This document shows positions 19,974-28,403 of a DNA stretch of 64,000 nt, piece after piece (position 1 is the first letter of the stretch; each line of letters begins with the position of its first letter). Below the pieces are notes generated by a model that was given only the letters and a program-made list of their open reading frames with translations, ran no database searches and was not told the origin of the DNA. The translations under genes were made by a program, and so were the position numbers. Source of the stretch: an uncultured Prevotellaceae bacterium (GTDB lineage Bacteria; Bacteroidota; Bacteroidia; Bacteroidales; Bacteroidaceae); contig ONDJ01000009.1 of the NCBI GenBank assembly GCA_900316575.1, positions 62,001 to 126,000 of the forward strand, written 5' to 3'.

Positions 19974-20411
19974 ATGAACAAATCCTTTGACTTTTCGCAA
20001 GTGCCCGACAACTGGGCAATTTGCCACCTTGCCGACTGCGCACGCTGCGATGAATGTATGCGCTATCAGGCTTTTATGGCTGCACCCAAGAATATCACTC
20101 AGCATCAATGCGTGTTGCCCGCAGCATTAAGCAAAAAAAGCTGCCCACACTTCCACCCCATAGAAATTGTCAGAGCAGCAAAAGGCTTCCGACACATCTT
20201 TGATGAAATCAAGGCGAAGCATCAAGCCGAATTTCGTCGTCGCTTAATCGCTTATCTCGGATCAGAGAGTAGCTACTATCGCTACCGCAACGGCAGCCGA
20301 ATGCTCATGCCCGAACAACAAGAGTGGATCAGAAAACTCTTAGAGCACTACGGATATACAGAAACATTGGAATTCGACGCGTACGAAGACGTTTATCGCT
20401 TCGAAGAATAA
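19974..20411 (+). CDS. DUF6078-like cysteine-containing protein
   Basis: 145 residues, cytoplasmic by appearance. The first 45 residues contain a cysteine cluster (C at CHLADCARCDECMRY), more cysteines at CVLP and CPHF, and the second half has YYRYRNGSRMLMPEQQEWI. The protein at 36326-36751 on the minus strand has the same plan: a Cys cluster, then CGKG, FTRTRYYAMVKGN and a DDQAYI block. I associate both with DUF6078 from memory, a Bacteroidetes-restricted family without known function. The cysteines suggest metal binding, which is inference. Confidence 0.75.
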   Translation: MNKSFDFSQVPDNWAICHLADCARCDECMRYQAFMAAPKNITQHQCVLPAALSKKSCPHFHPIEIVRAAKGFRHIFDEIKAKHQAEFRRRLIAYLGSESSYYRYRNGSRMLMPEQQEWIRKLLEHYGYTETLEFDAYEDVYRFEE

Positions 20412-20468
20412 AGACCTAACCACACCACCATAGCATATAAGAAATTTTCAGACGCAAGCGGCGCGTAT

Positions 20469-20585
20469 GAAAATCCGTTTTCAGATTTTTTTCTTGCGCT
20501 GAAAATTGATTTTCAAGCACAGGAAATCAACTTTCTGGCTTTGAAAATTCACTTTCTGTGCTTGAAAATAAATCTTCCTGCCGAA
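20469..20585. repeat. Array of GAAAAT...TTTC dyads, about 20-22 bp apart
   Basis: GAAAAT or GAAAT words start at 20469, 20501, 20523, 20543 and 20564; the later spacings are 22, 20 and 21. Each is followed by a partly complementary TTTTC or CTTTC, giving a short dyad per unit. Confidence 0.55.
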
Positions 20586-20688
20586 CAAGAAAAATTGAAG
20601 ACGCGCTACCTAAGAAGTACATTCGACCTACAACCTACGAGAATTAGATAATAAAAACGAAACACACCCATAAAAACACCTATAGACC

Positions 20689-21705
20689 ATGAAACAGTTA
20701 ATAACATTCTTAATAATAACACTAATGGCAACTACTACATTTGCTCAGACGCTTACCGAGCGTCAAAAAGGATTGGCAGCGTGTGCTTGCCTCATGGCAC
20801 AGGGCGACTTGGAGCGCCTGGAATCCACCATACGTCAATCACTTGACAACGGCGTAACCATCAACGAGCTGAAAGAAGCTTTCTCGCAGCTCTATGCTTA
20901 CACGGGATTTCCACGTTCGCTGAATGCACTGGGAGTATTGAACAAAGTGTTGGAAAATAAGCAACCCCACTGGCAAGAGGGCAAGCCTTGGCAAAAACCC
21001 GAATTATGGGACAATGCTGAAGAAGCATTGAAGCAAGGCACAGCGATACAAACGCAGCTCTCTGGCCAACCATTCGACTACACATTCTGCCCGCAAGACG
21101 ATTACTACCTGAAATCTCATCTCTTCGGCGACATCTTTGCCGGCGATCAACTTACGCCCGCCGACCGCGAAATAGTAACCGTGGCAGCATTGAGCGGCAT
21201 GGACGGCGTAGCACCACAGTTGGCTGCCCACAAAAGAGGTGCCGTCAATATGGGCAACACCGAAGAGCAAGTCGAAGAACTATGCGCTTGGCTCAACAGC
21301 GAGGGATATACCTTGCGCTCCACATTCCCCAAGGGCGAATTCAATGCCGCCTATGCCCAGTATTTCAACGGAAAGAGCTATCTCGCTCCGATGGATGCTC
21401 AAAATGGCGGCCCCATCAATGTCACGTTTGAACCCCGCTGCCGAAACAATTGGCACATTCATCATGGACAGGTGCAAGTGCTCATCTGCGTTAGTGGTCG
21501 CGGCTGGTATCAAGAATGGGGCAAAGAACCGCTTGAGCTCACCCCCGGAACCGTCGTTGCCATTCCTGAAGGAGTAAAACATTGGCATGGTGCCGCTCGC
21601 GATGCTTGGATGCAACACCTCACCTACCACACCCACATTGAAGAAGGCGCCAGCAACGAGTGGTTAGAGCCTGTGACAGACGAAGTGTATGATAAACTGA
21701 AATAA
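20689..21705 (+). CDS. Secreted carboxymuconolactone decarboxylase-cupin fusion
   Basis: 338 residues. A signal peptide (LITFLIITLMATTTFAQ) precedes two CMD/AhpD-like halves: residues 24-85 (ACACLMAQGDLERLE, ELKEAFSQLYAYTGFPR) and about 140-210 (LTPADREIVTVAALSGM, QLAAHKRGAVNMG, EQVEELCAW). A cupin domain follows at about 240-320 (NWHIHHGQVQVLICVSGRGWY, then GTVVAIPEGVKHWHGA), holding metal-ligand histidines. CMD proteins include decarboxylases and peroxidase partners; the classic CxxC of AhpD is not obvious. The ligand or substrate is unknown. It is convergent with the aspartyl protease gene. Confidence 0.85.
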   Translation: MKQLITFLIITLMATTTFAQTLTERQKGLAACACLMAQGDLERLESTIRQSLDNGVTINELKEAFSQLYAYTGFPRSLNALGVLNKVLENKQPHWQEGKPWQKPELWDNAEEALKQGTAIQTQLSGQPFDYTFCPQDDYYLKSHLFGDIFAGDQLTPADREIVTVAALSGMDGVAPQLAAHKRGAVNMGNTEEQVEELCAWLNSEGYTLRSTFPKGEFNAAYAQYFNGKSYLAPMDAQNGGPINVTFEPRCRNNWHIHHGQVQVLICVSGRGWYQEWGKEPLELTPGTVVAIPEGVKHWHGAARDAWMQHLTYHTHIEEGASNEWLEPVTDEVYDKLK

Positions 21706-21729
21706 AGGTTCTTGATCTGTTTAACATAA

Positions 21730-21778
21730 TTAGCCGTACACAAAAGACTAACGAGAAAAGTCTTGCGTGTACGGCTAA
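21730..21778. terminator. Bidirectional terminator hairpin
   Basis: TTAGCCGTACAC and GTGTACGGCTAA make a perfect 12-bp outer stem, with a further AGACT/AGTCT pairing inside. It lies between two convergent genes. Confidence 0.75.
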
Positions 21779-21817
21779 ATTGTGAACATCCGCCAGGAAG
21801 TTCCTTCACTTACAAGG

Positions 21818-22972
21818 CTATTGCCTACGCATAACGGTCTGCTCCTCCTGATTGTTTCGCCTATTGAGATAGGTGATTGGCGTGCCTTGCGGATTGAGGT
21901 TGAAAAGCTGTCGGGTGAGGGCTTCTTGTAGATTGACACGCCCGATACGTTCGCCATTGATCGCTACGATGGGGTCGCCACTCTGTATGCCATCGCTCTG
22001 CGCGTCCCACACGATGCCTGCGACAAGTCCATTATCCACGGCGATAGGCACAACATTCCATTCCGGTTCGTAAACATTGGGGATGAGACTTGTGTCGTGG
22101 GGCATGAAATAAAAGAAACCATCAGCATAGTCAATCACCACATCGCCATAATCGAGCAAAGGAAAGCCAATGCGCGAATCAACAGCATCGGTCGTGATGC
22201 TCGTTGCGTTACGAAAGGGTGCCGCACCTATATGCACCACGGGTGCTAACGTTCGCCACTTTTCGGAAAGTTCTTCTATGCCTGCAGCTCCTGCCGAAAG
22301 CGAGCCAAAGCCGTGGTTCAAAACTTTGAGCGAAGCGGTGTCGCTCTTGATACGCGCAAAGGAGCGTGTACTGATTTCATAAAAGCTCTCGGCACCGCTG
22401 TCGAACATAACGGTATCGACCTGCGCACCAATTCTGATAGGAATGAGCGGCACAAAAGAGTTTTGCAACAATTCGCTACAATAATTATAGTTGAGGGCAA
22501 GACTGTCGCGCTCATCGGTGAGAATAAACAACTTTTGGCGAGAATCAAATTTCACAATGCCTTGCCTCATCAAGTTGTAGCCAATGATGCCATCTGCCCC
22601 CATTTGTTCCATGAAGTTGCCAGGCTCAAGCACCATGGCTTGAAGTTCCATGAAGTTAACACCGCCGAGGATCAAACTCCTCAAGTCAGCCACACGCAAC
22701 GTGACAGGCATTCCGTTCGAGTCGCTGAATTGAATGGTTTGCCCTCCATTGATGCCTGCACGTTTGGCAAACGCATCGGTGAGTGTACAAGGAGCACCTG
22801 TGTCGAGCACAAAATTTCCAACCTCGGAGCCAATCTTGGCTCGCACCATCATTTTATTGCCTACTACCGAGTAGGGAGTAGCCATATAGAAGGCTTGGGC
22901 ACTGAAGACGGAAGAAGCGATGATGCACAACAGCACCACCGCTCTAAAGACAATAGTTCGCGTCTGTATCAT
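21818..22972 (-). CDS. Exported retropepsin-like aspartyl protease with PDZ domain
   Basis: 384 residues from ATG at 22972; a TTG three codons earlier is less likely. A signal peptide ends near SVFSAQA. Two aspartyl-protease half-motifs are visible, LDTGAPCTL near residue 58 and MFDSGAESF near residue 190, each with the D-[TS]-G triad, and IIGYNL and IGFPLL fit the flap/hydrophobic motifs. The C-terminal ~80 residues form a PDZ-like domain (GLVAGIVWDAQSDGIQSGDPIVAING). Such pepsin-like/PDZ proteins are common in Bacteroidetes; substrates are unknown. It is next to the thioredoxin protein but separated by a family A repeat. Confidence 0.85.
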   Translation of the reverse strand: MIQTRTIVFRAVVLLCIIASSVFSAQAFYMATPYSVVGNKMMVRAKIGSEVGNFVLDTGAPCTLTDAFAKRAGINGGQTIQFSDSNGMPVTLRVADLRSLILGGVNFMELQAMVLEPGNFMEQMGADGIIGYNLMRQGIVKFDSRQKLFILTDERDSLALNYNYCSELLQNSFVPLIPIRIGAQVDTVMFDSGAESFYEISTRSFARIKSDTASLKVLNHGFGSLSAGAAGIEELSEKWRTLAPVVHIGAAPFRNATSITTDAVDSRIGFPLLDYGDVVIDYADGFFYFMPHDTSLIPNVYEPEWNVVPIAVDNGLVAGIVWDAQSDGIQSGDPIVAINGERIGRVNLQEALTRQLFNLNPQGTPITYLNRRNNQEEQTVMRRQ

Positions 22973-22984
22973 AAAAGCCAAAAC

Positions 22985-23070
22985 GTTTTTGACGATTGGA
23001 CAATTTACAATCTGACTATTTTTGCGAACGCTCCTCAGCGCAATGGTAATTAGTCAAATTGTAAAATCGT
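22985..23070. repeat. Intergenic A+T-rich inverted repeat, family A
   Basis: GGACAATTTACAATCTGACTATT, core cgaacgctcctcagcgc, then TAGTCAAATTGTAAAATCGTC. Arms are imperfect complements. Confidence 0.6.
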
Positions 23071-23085
23071 CAGATGTTGGTGACT

Positions 23086-24597
23086 TTAAAAGCCCAGTTT
23101 CTTTATCTCTTCAAGGAACTGCTCAGGACGATAGAAACCTACCACGCGGCCTTTAACGTTTCCTTCAGCATCAAGGATGACCATTGTGGGATATGCGTCA
23201 ACGTTCCACAGCTTGGCCAATTCTATGCCTTCGCCCTTTTCCATGTCAATCTGCAGGGAAACAAAGCGGGGATTCATATACTCGCCTACTGACTGAGCGG
23301 GGAATGTTTGTCGGGCAAGCATTTTGCAGGGTCCGCACCACGAGGTGTAGCAGTCAACAAAGACAAGCTTGTTCTCAGCCTTGGCCTGCGCCAGGGCTTC
23401 GCCATAAGTTCCAGTGGCGAATACGATACCCGTCTGCGCTGAGCCATTGGTGCCTGCACCTGAAGGAGTTTCCAGCGCATCGGCAATCTCTTTATAGCCG
23501 CGTGCATAGCTGCTCCCCACAGCGCGATAGGCCCCCTCGCGCTCGCGATAATAAGCCAAAACCGCTGCACGGTCGGCAGGATTGAGCTCGTCAAATTTGA
23601 GCGAGATCTCTACAATAGTGCGTAGCTGTATGTCCTTGAGTTGAGGCAAAACGGCCAACAATGTGTGGAAATCGCGAGTGCCATAGGCCTTGGCGATGTC
23701 GTAGAATGTATAGCAAGTCTCTGTCTGAGGAATCTTTGCTGCCTGCATGGCCATGTAGGTGTCGATCATAGCCGCTTCGTCGTAAGGTTGGCCACTCGTC
23801 ATGCGCTGGAAGATTTCGTTGCTATAGTTCTTGGAAAGCAGCGTGTTTATTTCATCGGCACCAACGCTCTTATCAAATTTATCGCGATTGCTGACAATGA
23901 AACGGAACATCTCGCTCGAGGTTCCCTCGTTGGCTTTGCGACTGACGATAAACCAGTTTTCTTTCTTTACATAATCCTTGCTTGTGAGCAGGCTGAAGTA
24001 TTCAGGCAAAACGGCTTTGAACAGGCTGTCTTCACCCGCATCGTCGAGTGCTTTTAAGTATGCCAAGAGCGTAGCCTTGCTATGGTCGCCGCTGCGATAA
24101 GCTTCGGTTGTTCCATGCAAAGAGGAGGCAGGGCGCAACGCGGCAGCTACTTTTTCTTGAAACAACGGAAGCTCGTAGGAATTGGCTATGCGGTGTATCA
24201 ACTGGCCTTGGGGGTTCAACACCACGTAGTGAGCAAAGGAATGTATGTTGTAACGGTCGGCGAGATGACGGTTTTCGCGCTTTGACACATCTACGAAAAG
24301 GCAAACAAAGTGTTTGTCCATCCATTTGCAGAAGGCTTCGTCGCTAAACACGCGCCCATTCATGGCATGGCAAGGGCGCGCCCAGTCGGCAAAGGCATTG
24401 AAGAAGATAGGCTTCCCCGTTTCGGCTGACAGGCGAAGAGCCTCTTCAAAAGAGTAAACATACTTCATCTTCACCAAACGCGCCAAGGAATCGCCATCGG
24501 CATAAGCGCTCGGTCCTTGTTGAGCAGAAGATGAATAAGGCAAAAGGAAGAAAGAAACCAGCAGTGCAAACATTGCACTGAAGAGATGTTTTTTCAT
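23086..24597 (-). CDS. Exported double-thioredoxin-fold protein
   Basis: 503 residues from ATG 24597; the open frame extends 18 codons further but the signal peptide begins here (KKHLFSAMFALLVSFFLL). It has a thioredoxin domain at each end. The N-terminal one (residues about 45-150) has the active-site loop as WARPCHAM, with only the second Cys. The C-terminal one (about 390-500) has an intact WCGPC motif followed by AYPTMVILD with the cis-proline. A helical linker lies between. It is probably a periplasmic disulfide reductase or a redox-linked scaffold. A CAAAAATA at 24637-24644 gives a minus-strand -7 motif (TATTTTTG) about 40 bases upstream. Confidence 0.85.
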   Translation of the reverse strand: MKKHLFSAMFALLVSFFLLPYSSSAQQGPSAYADGDSLARLVKMKYVYSFEEALRLSAETGKPIFFNAFADWARPCHAMNGRVFSDEAFCKWMDKHFVCLFVDVSKRENRHLADRYNIHSFAHYVVLNPQGQLIHRIANSYELPLFQEKVAAALRPASSLHGTTEAYRSGDHSKATLLAYLKALDDAGEDSLFKAVLPEYFSLLTSKDYVKKENWFIVSRKANEGTSSEMFRFIVSNRDKFDKSVGADEINTLLSKNYSNEIFQRMTSGQPYDEAAMIDTYMAMQAAKIPQTETCYTFYDIAKAYGTRDFHTLLAVLPQLKDIQLRTIVEISLKFDELNPADRAAVLAYYREREGAYRAVGSSYARGYKEIADALETPSGAGTNGSAQTGIVFATGTYGEALAQAKAENKLVFVDCYTSWCGPCKMLARQTFPAQSVGEYMNPRFVSLQIDMEKGEGIELAKLWNVDAYPTMVILDAEGNVKGRVVGFYRPEQFLEEIKKLGF

Positions 24598-24649
24598 ACA
24601 AAGGTTTGTTTTAATTCGTTGTTTGGTATTGGTGCGCAAAAATACAATC

Positions 24650-24741
24650 ATTTTACTATTTGACTATTTACTATTTGACTATTTACCACTGCGCTGTAAA
24701 GCGTGCACAGAATTGTCAAATTGTAAATAGCAAAATAGTCA
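24650..24741. repeat. Intergenic A+T-rich inverted repeat, family A
   Basis: ACTATTTGACTATTTACTATTTG words, core accactgcgctgtaaagcgtgcac, then AATTGTCAAATTGTAAATAG. Lies between the divergently oriented ends of the ispG and thioredoxin genes. Confidence 0.6.
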
Positions 24742-26130
24742 GCTGTTTCTGTCGTTTTCTATCAAAGCTAATAGGCGTGGCAGTGCTTCGTCTTCGGGTA
24801 TGTTCATCTCGATACATTCTTTGCCACGATAGAGACTTACCTTGCCGCGAGCGGCTCCAACATATCCATAATCAGCATCGGCCATTTCGCCAGGCCCGTT
24901 GACTATGCAGCCCATGATACCTATTTTCAAGCCTACAAGATGTTGCGTAGCTGCTTTTATACGAGCCACTGTCTGTGGCAGATTGTAGAGCGTGCGCCCA
25001 CAGCCGGGACAAGAGATATATTCTGTGCGAGTGAAACGAATGCGCGCGGCCTGAAGAATGCGCTCACTTAAATCTTGTAGCTGGCTTGCGGCATAGCCAT
25101 CGGCAACGATCTCAAGTTCTTTGGCTCGCTTGTCAATCAAAAGGCTGCCCATTGACATAGCGGCTTTGAGCTGAAGTTCATCCCATGTATCGGCTTGCAA
25201 ACGAAGCACGGCCTTCTCGCCATCGGAAAGCGTCAAGGCCGTTTCCTTGGCCAGGCGTGCGCATTTTTCACGCATGGCTATAAGCGTGCGGGCTACAGGT
25301 AGCTCGTTTTCGGGGGACTCGCTAAGAGAAACTCGAATGGTGTCGCCAAGGCCTTCGGTAAGCAAGGCTCCAATACCTACGGCACTTTTGATACGTCCGT
25401 CTTCGCCCTCACCAGCTTCTGTCACACCAAGATGAAGGGGGAATGTCATTCCCTCGGCTTTCATCGTCTTAGCAAGTAGACGCACACTTTGAACCATGAC
25501 GACCGTGTTGCTGGCTTTGATGGAAAGTACGATGTTTTGAAAATCTTCGCGCACAGCCACTCGGAGGAATTCCATACAGCTCTCAACGATGCCCTCGGGC
25601 GTGTCGCCATAGCGCGACATGATGCGGTCGGAGAGCGAACCATGGTTCACACCGATGCGAAGAGCTGTTCCGTGCCTGCGACAAATGGATAGTAACTTAC
25701 AGAAGCGTGTGTCTAATCGTTGAAGTTCTGCTGCATAGGCTTCATCGGTGTAATCAATATGCTTGAACTTGCGAGCCGGATCGACGTAGTTGCCAGGATT
25801 GATTCGCACTTTTTCGCAAACGGCTGCCGCAGCGTCTGCCACATCGGCATTAAAATGAACATCGGCGACCAACGGTACGTTGCACCCCTTAGCTCGAAGC
25901 TGTGCACGAATCTTTGCAAGGCTTGCCACTTCGCGCATACCCTGCGTTGTTAGCCTAATGAGCTGTGCACCAGCAGCGGCACATTTCATACACTGTTCCA
26001 CGCTACCTTCAATGTCGTTGGTGTCGGTGGTAGTCATCGTTTGCACGCGCACTGGGTTTGCGCCGCCGATACCAAGCGTTCCCACACGTACTTCGTGAGA
26101 CTTGCGCCGCTCTAACAGATTTGTCTGCAT
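24739..26130 (-). CDS. ispG: 4-hydroxy-3-methylbut-2-enyl diphosphate synthase (IspG)
   Basis: 463 residues from ATG 26130; a TTG four codons upstream is the alternative. It carries out the penultimate step of the methylerythritol phosphate isoprenoid pathway with a [4Fe-4S] cluster. The N-terminal TIM barrel shows VRVQTMTTTDTND, PLVADVHFN and KVRINPGNY. The cluster ligands are in SCPGCGRT (two Cys) and IMGCIVNGPGEM (Cys plus Glu). The length lies between the ~370 residues of E. coli IspG and the much longer form with an extra A* domain that I expect in Bacteroidetes; here the segment before SCPGC is short. Confidence 0.92.
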   Translation of the reverse strand: MQTNLLERRKSHEVRVGTLGIGGANPVRVQTMTTTDTNDIEGSVEQCMKCAAAGAQLIRLTTQGMREVASLAKIRAQLRAKGCNVPLVADVHFNADVADAAAAVCEKVRINPGNYVDPARKFKHIDYTDEAYAAELQRLDTRFCKLLSICRRHGTALRIGVNHGSLSDRIMSRYGDTPEGIVESCMEFLRVAVREDFQNIVLSIKASNTVVMVQSVRLLAKTMKAEGMTFPLHLGVTEAGEGEDGRIKSAVGIGALLTEGLGDTIRVSLSESPENELPVARTLIAMREKCARLAKETALTLSDGEKAVLRLQADTWDELQLKAAMSMGSLLIDKRAKELEIVADGYAASQLQDLSERILQAARIRFTRTEYISCPGCGRTLYNLPQTVARIKAATQHLVGLKIGIMGCIVNGPGEMADADYGYVGAARGKVSLYRGKECIEMNIPEDEALPRLLALIENDRNS

Positions 26131-26165
26131 TGTGTCAGTCAAGGTGTTTAGACAATGTGTCTTTT

Positions 26166-26678
26166 TTAGTTTGTTTTATATTCATACTTCACTTCAGCCA
26201 ATTCCTTGTTGGCCTTTACGATTTTATTCTTAAGCCCGAGCTTATGAGCCTTGAGACGGTTGGACAAGTCGTTGTCTGTCCCAGCAATAATCTGCGCGGC
26301 GAGCAGCGCTGCATTCTGTGCAGCATTAACGCCTACGGTGGCTACAGGTATGCCTGGGGGCATTTGAACGATTGAGAGCAAAGCATCCAATCCGTCAAGC
26401 ATCCCCTTGATCGGAACGCCAATAACGGGCAGCGTTGTATTTGCTGCCACTACGCCTGGCAAAGCTGCCGCCATACCTGCCGCAGCAATAATCACGCGCA
26501 CACCACGCGACTGGGCCTCGCTCGACAGTTTTTCTACTTCCTTAGGAGTGCGGTGGGCCGACAAGGCTTGCATCTCAAAGGGGATTTGAAGGTCGTTGAG
26601 CTGCTGGGCAGCTTTCTCCATAATGGGCAAGTCTGACGTGCTACCCATAATGATGCTTACAAGGGGAGATTTGTTCAT
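26166..26678 (-). CDS. purE: N5-carboxyaminoimidazole ribonucleotide mutase
   Basis: 170 residues, standard class I PurE. It moves the carboxylate of N5-CAIR to C4 in de novo purine synthesis. The active-site blocks are SIIMGSTSDLPIMEKA near residue 8, the catalytic SAHRTP near residue 40, and AAAGMAAALPGVVAA with GVPI after it. It is followed 35 bases later by ispG in the same direction, so the two may be co-transcribed; purN lies far away at 63 kb. Confidence 0.95.
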   Translation of the reverse strand: MNKSPLVSIIMGSTSDLPIMEKAAQQLNDLQIPFEMQALSAHRTPKEVEKLSSEAQSRGVRVIIAAAGMAAALPGVVAANTTLPVIGVPIKGMLDGLDALLSIVQMPPGIPVATVGVNAAQNAALLAAQIIAGTDNDLSNRLKAHKLGLKNKIVKANKELAEVKYEYKTN

Positions 26679-26685
26679 TGGAATA

Positions 26686-26752
26686 AAGGCTAAAGGTTAG
26701 AGGTTAAAGGTTAAAGGCCATAGCGATGGTGTCTTTAAACGCTAACTTTTCA
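26686..26752. repeat. Intergenic A+T-rich inverted repeat, family B
   Basis: AAAGGTTAGAGGTTAAAGG and repeats, core ccatagcgatgg, then TCTTTAAACGCTAACTTTTC. The core itself is dyad-symmetric. Confidence 0.6.
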
Positions 26753-26770
26753 AATAATATCTTTTACTTT

Positions 26771-28291
26771 TTATTTCTGGATTTCTTTTCTAAGCCTTCT
26801 GGTGGGTATCCCCAATTGGTCGCGATACTTTGCCACTGTGCGTCGGGCAATAGGGAAACCGCGCTTTTGAAGATGTTTGGCTATTGCGTCATCGCTATAG
26901 GGATGCTGCTTGTCTTCGCTTTCAATGATTTCGCGCAGGGCAAGTTTGATTTTCCTTGTTGAAATGCCTTCCCCATCTTCGTCAGCCATTTCGTTTGAAA
27001 AAAAGAACTTCAGCGGATACACGCCATAGGCAGTTTGTACGTATTTGCTGGCAGCTACGCGCGACACAGTGCTTATATCCACCTCTGCCTTGGGTGCAAT
27101 GTCTTTCAGTGCCATCGGTCGAAGTTGAGTCTCGTCATCGCCTGAAAGAAAAAAACCTTGCTGATACTGAGCGATTGTGTTCATCACGATGCGCAGTGTA
27201 GAGTTGCGGCGTCGGATGAGATTGAGGAAATTTTGGGCAGAATCCACTTTCTGCTTGGCATAGACATAGGCATCGCTTTGGCTTCGTGTGAGTGATTTTC
27301 CTTTTCCTGCATACTGGCGTACGGTGGAGTAGAAAGCAGGGCTTATGCGAAGTTCTGGAAGATCGTCATCGTTAAGTGCTACATGAACAGTTTGTGTCTC
27401 TTCGTCCACCATCACAAAAAAATCGGGCTTTACGGTTGGCAGCGAAGTCGTCATGTCTTCACTAAACGTGCTTCCAGGTGAAGGATTGAGGTGTGTGAGT
27501 AAATGAATTACGCCTTGCCATGTTTCGCCATCAAGTTTCATTCGCTGCTGAATCACGTCCCAATGCTTCGCCACAAAGTCTTTGAAATGCCGAACAAGCA
27601 CTTCACGCGCCAGCTCCTTGTAGGGCGAAGAGAGTTCGGGGTCATCCACTTGCAACAACAGACATTCTTGCAGCGAAGTAGCACCTATACCTCGCGGCTC
27701 AAAGGTTTGCAATTCACTGATCAGCCTTTTGAGTTCTTCTTCATCGGTATCCACATCGTGATACACAGCAAGTTCATCGGCCAATATGGGAAGCGACTTT
27801 CTGAGTAATCCGTCAGCATCAAGCGAACCAATGAGGTATTCCATTACGACTGCTTCGTGTGGGCTGAGAGGATGTTCGCTTATTTGCTCTGTAAGCTCTT
27901 CATAAAAGGAACGACCGTAGGTTATCGGTGTTTCCAACTGCGTCTGCTCAGCATCGCGCCCCGCGAGGAGATAACTGGGAATGTCGTCCTCTGTTAGGTA
28001 ATCGCCCATTTCATCGTTAGTCTCGGGTGTATCAGACTCGTAGGTTTCTTCTCCTAAGCCATCATTCGGGGCTTCTTCTTGGTCTTGATGTTCTGCCTCT
28101 TCATCAATAGAGGCGTTATCCATGTCGCCATCCGTACTTACTTCAAGCGCAGCATTATCTATAAGCTCTTCTTCTATACGCGATTGCAACTCTGTGTTAG
28201 GAAGTTCAATCAAGCGTGCTAATGCCACTTGCAGTGCCCCTGCGGTCTGAACTTGACGTTCCTCTTGAGCTTGTATGAGTTTTTGAGGCAT
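26771..28291 (-). CDS. rpoN: RNA polymerase sigma-54 factor
   Basis: 506 residues. Region I at the N-terminus is glutamine- and leucine-rich (QAQEERQVQTAGALQVA), region II is the acidic stretch at about residues 45-100 (DEEAEHQDQEEAPNDG), then the core-binding region, and near the C-terminus the RpoN box as ARRTVAKYR, which reads the -24 promoter element. Sigma-54 needs an enhancer-binding AAA+ activator, and none is encoded in this window. A family B repeat lies on each side. Confidence 0.95.
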   Translation of the reverse strand: MPQKLIQAQEERQVQTAGALQVALARLIELPNTELQSRIEEELIDNAALEVSTDGDMDNASIDEEAEHQDQEEAPNDGLGEETYESDTPETNDEMGDYLTEDDIPSYLLAGRDAEQTQLETPITYGRSFYEELTEQISEHPLSPHEAVVMEYLIGSLDADGLLRKSLPILADELAVYHDVDTDEEELKRLISELQTFEPRGIGATSLQECLLLQVDDPELSSPYKELAREVLVRHFKDFVAKHWDVIQQRMKLDGETWQGVIHLLTHLNPSPGSTFSEDMTTSLPTVKPDFFVMVDEETQTVHVALNDDDLPELRISPAFYSTVRQYAGKGKSLTRSQSDAYVYAKQKVDSAQNFLNLIRRRNSTLRIVMNTIAQYQQGFFLSGDDETQLRPMALKDIAPKAEVDISTVSRVAASKYVQTAYGVYPLKFFFSNEMADEDGEGISTRKIKLALREIIESEDKQHPYSDDAIAKHLQKRGFPIARRTVAKYRDQLGIPTRRLRKEIQK

Positions 28292-28324
28292 ATATGTTTC
28301 CTTTATCGCTATTTTGGTGCCATA

Positions 28325-28397
28325 GAGGTTAGAGGTTAAAAGGTTAAAGGCACAGCGGCGGTAACTTTAAACTATAAACTCTAAACTCTAGACTCTC
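28325..28397. repeat. Intergenic A+T-rich inverted repeat, family B
   Basis: AGAGGTTAGAGGTTAAAAGGT, core cacagcggcgg, then AACTTTAAACTATAAACTC and CTAAACTCTAGACTC. The clearest copy of this family; arms are near-complementary over about 25 bases. Confidence 0.7.
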
Positions 28398-28403
28398 ATA
28401 TAC

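Noticed and set aside
22313-23053. 246-codon plus-strand frame
   Set aside because: Antisense to the aspartyl protease and continues into a family A repeat.
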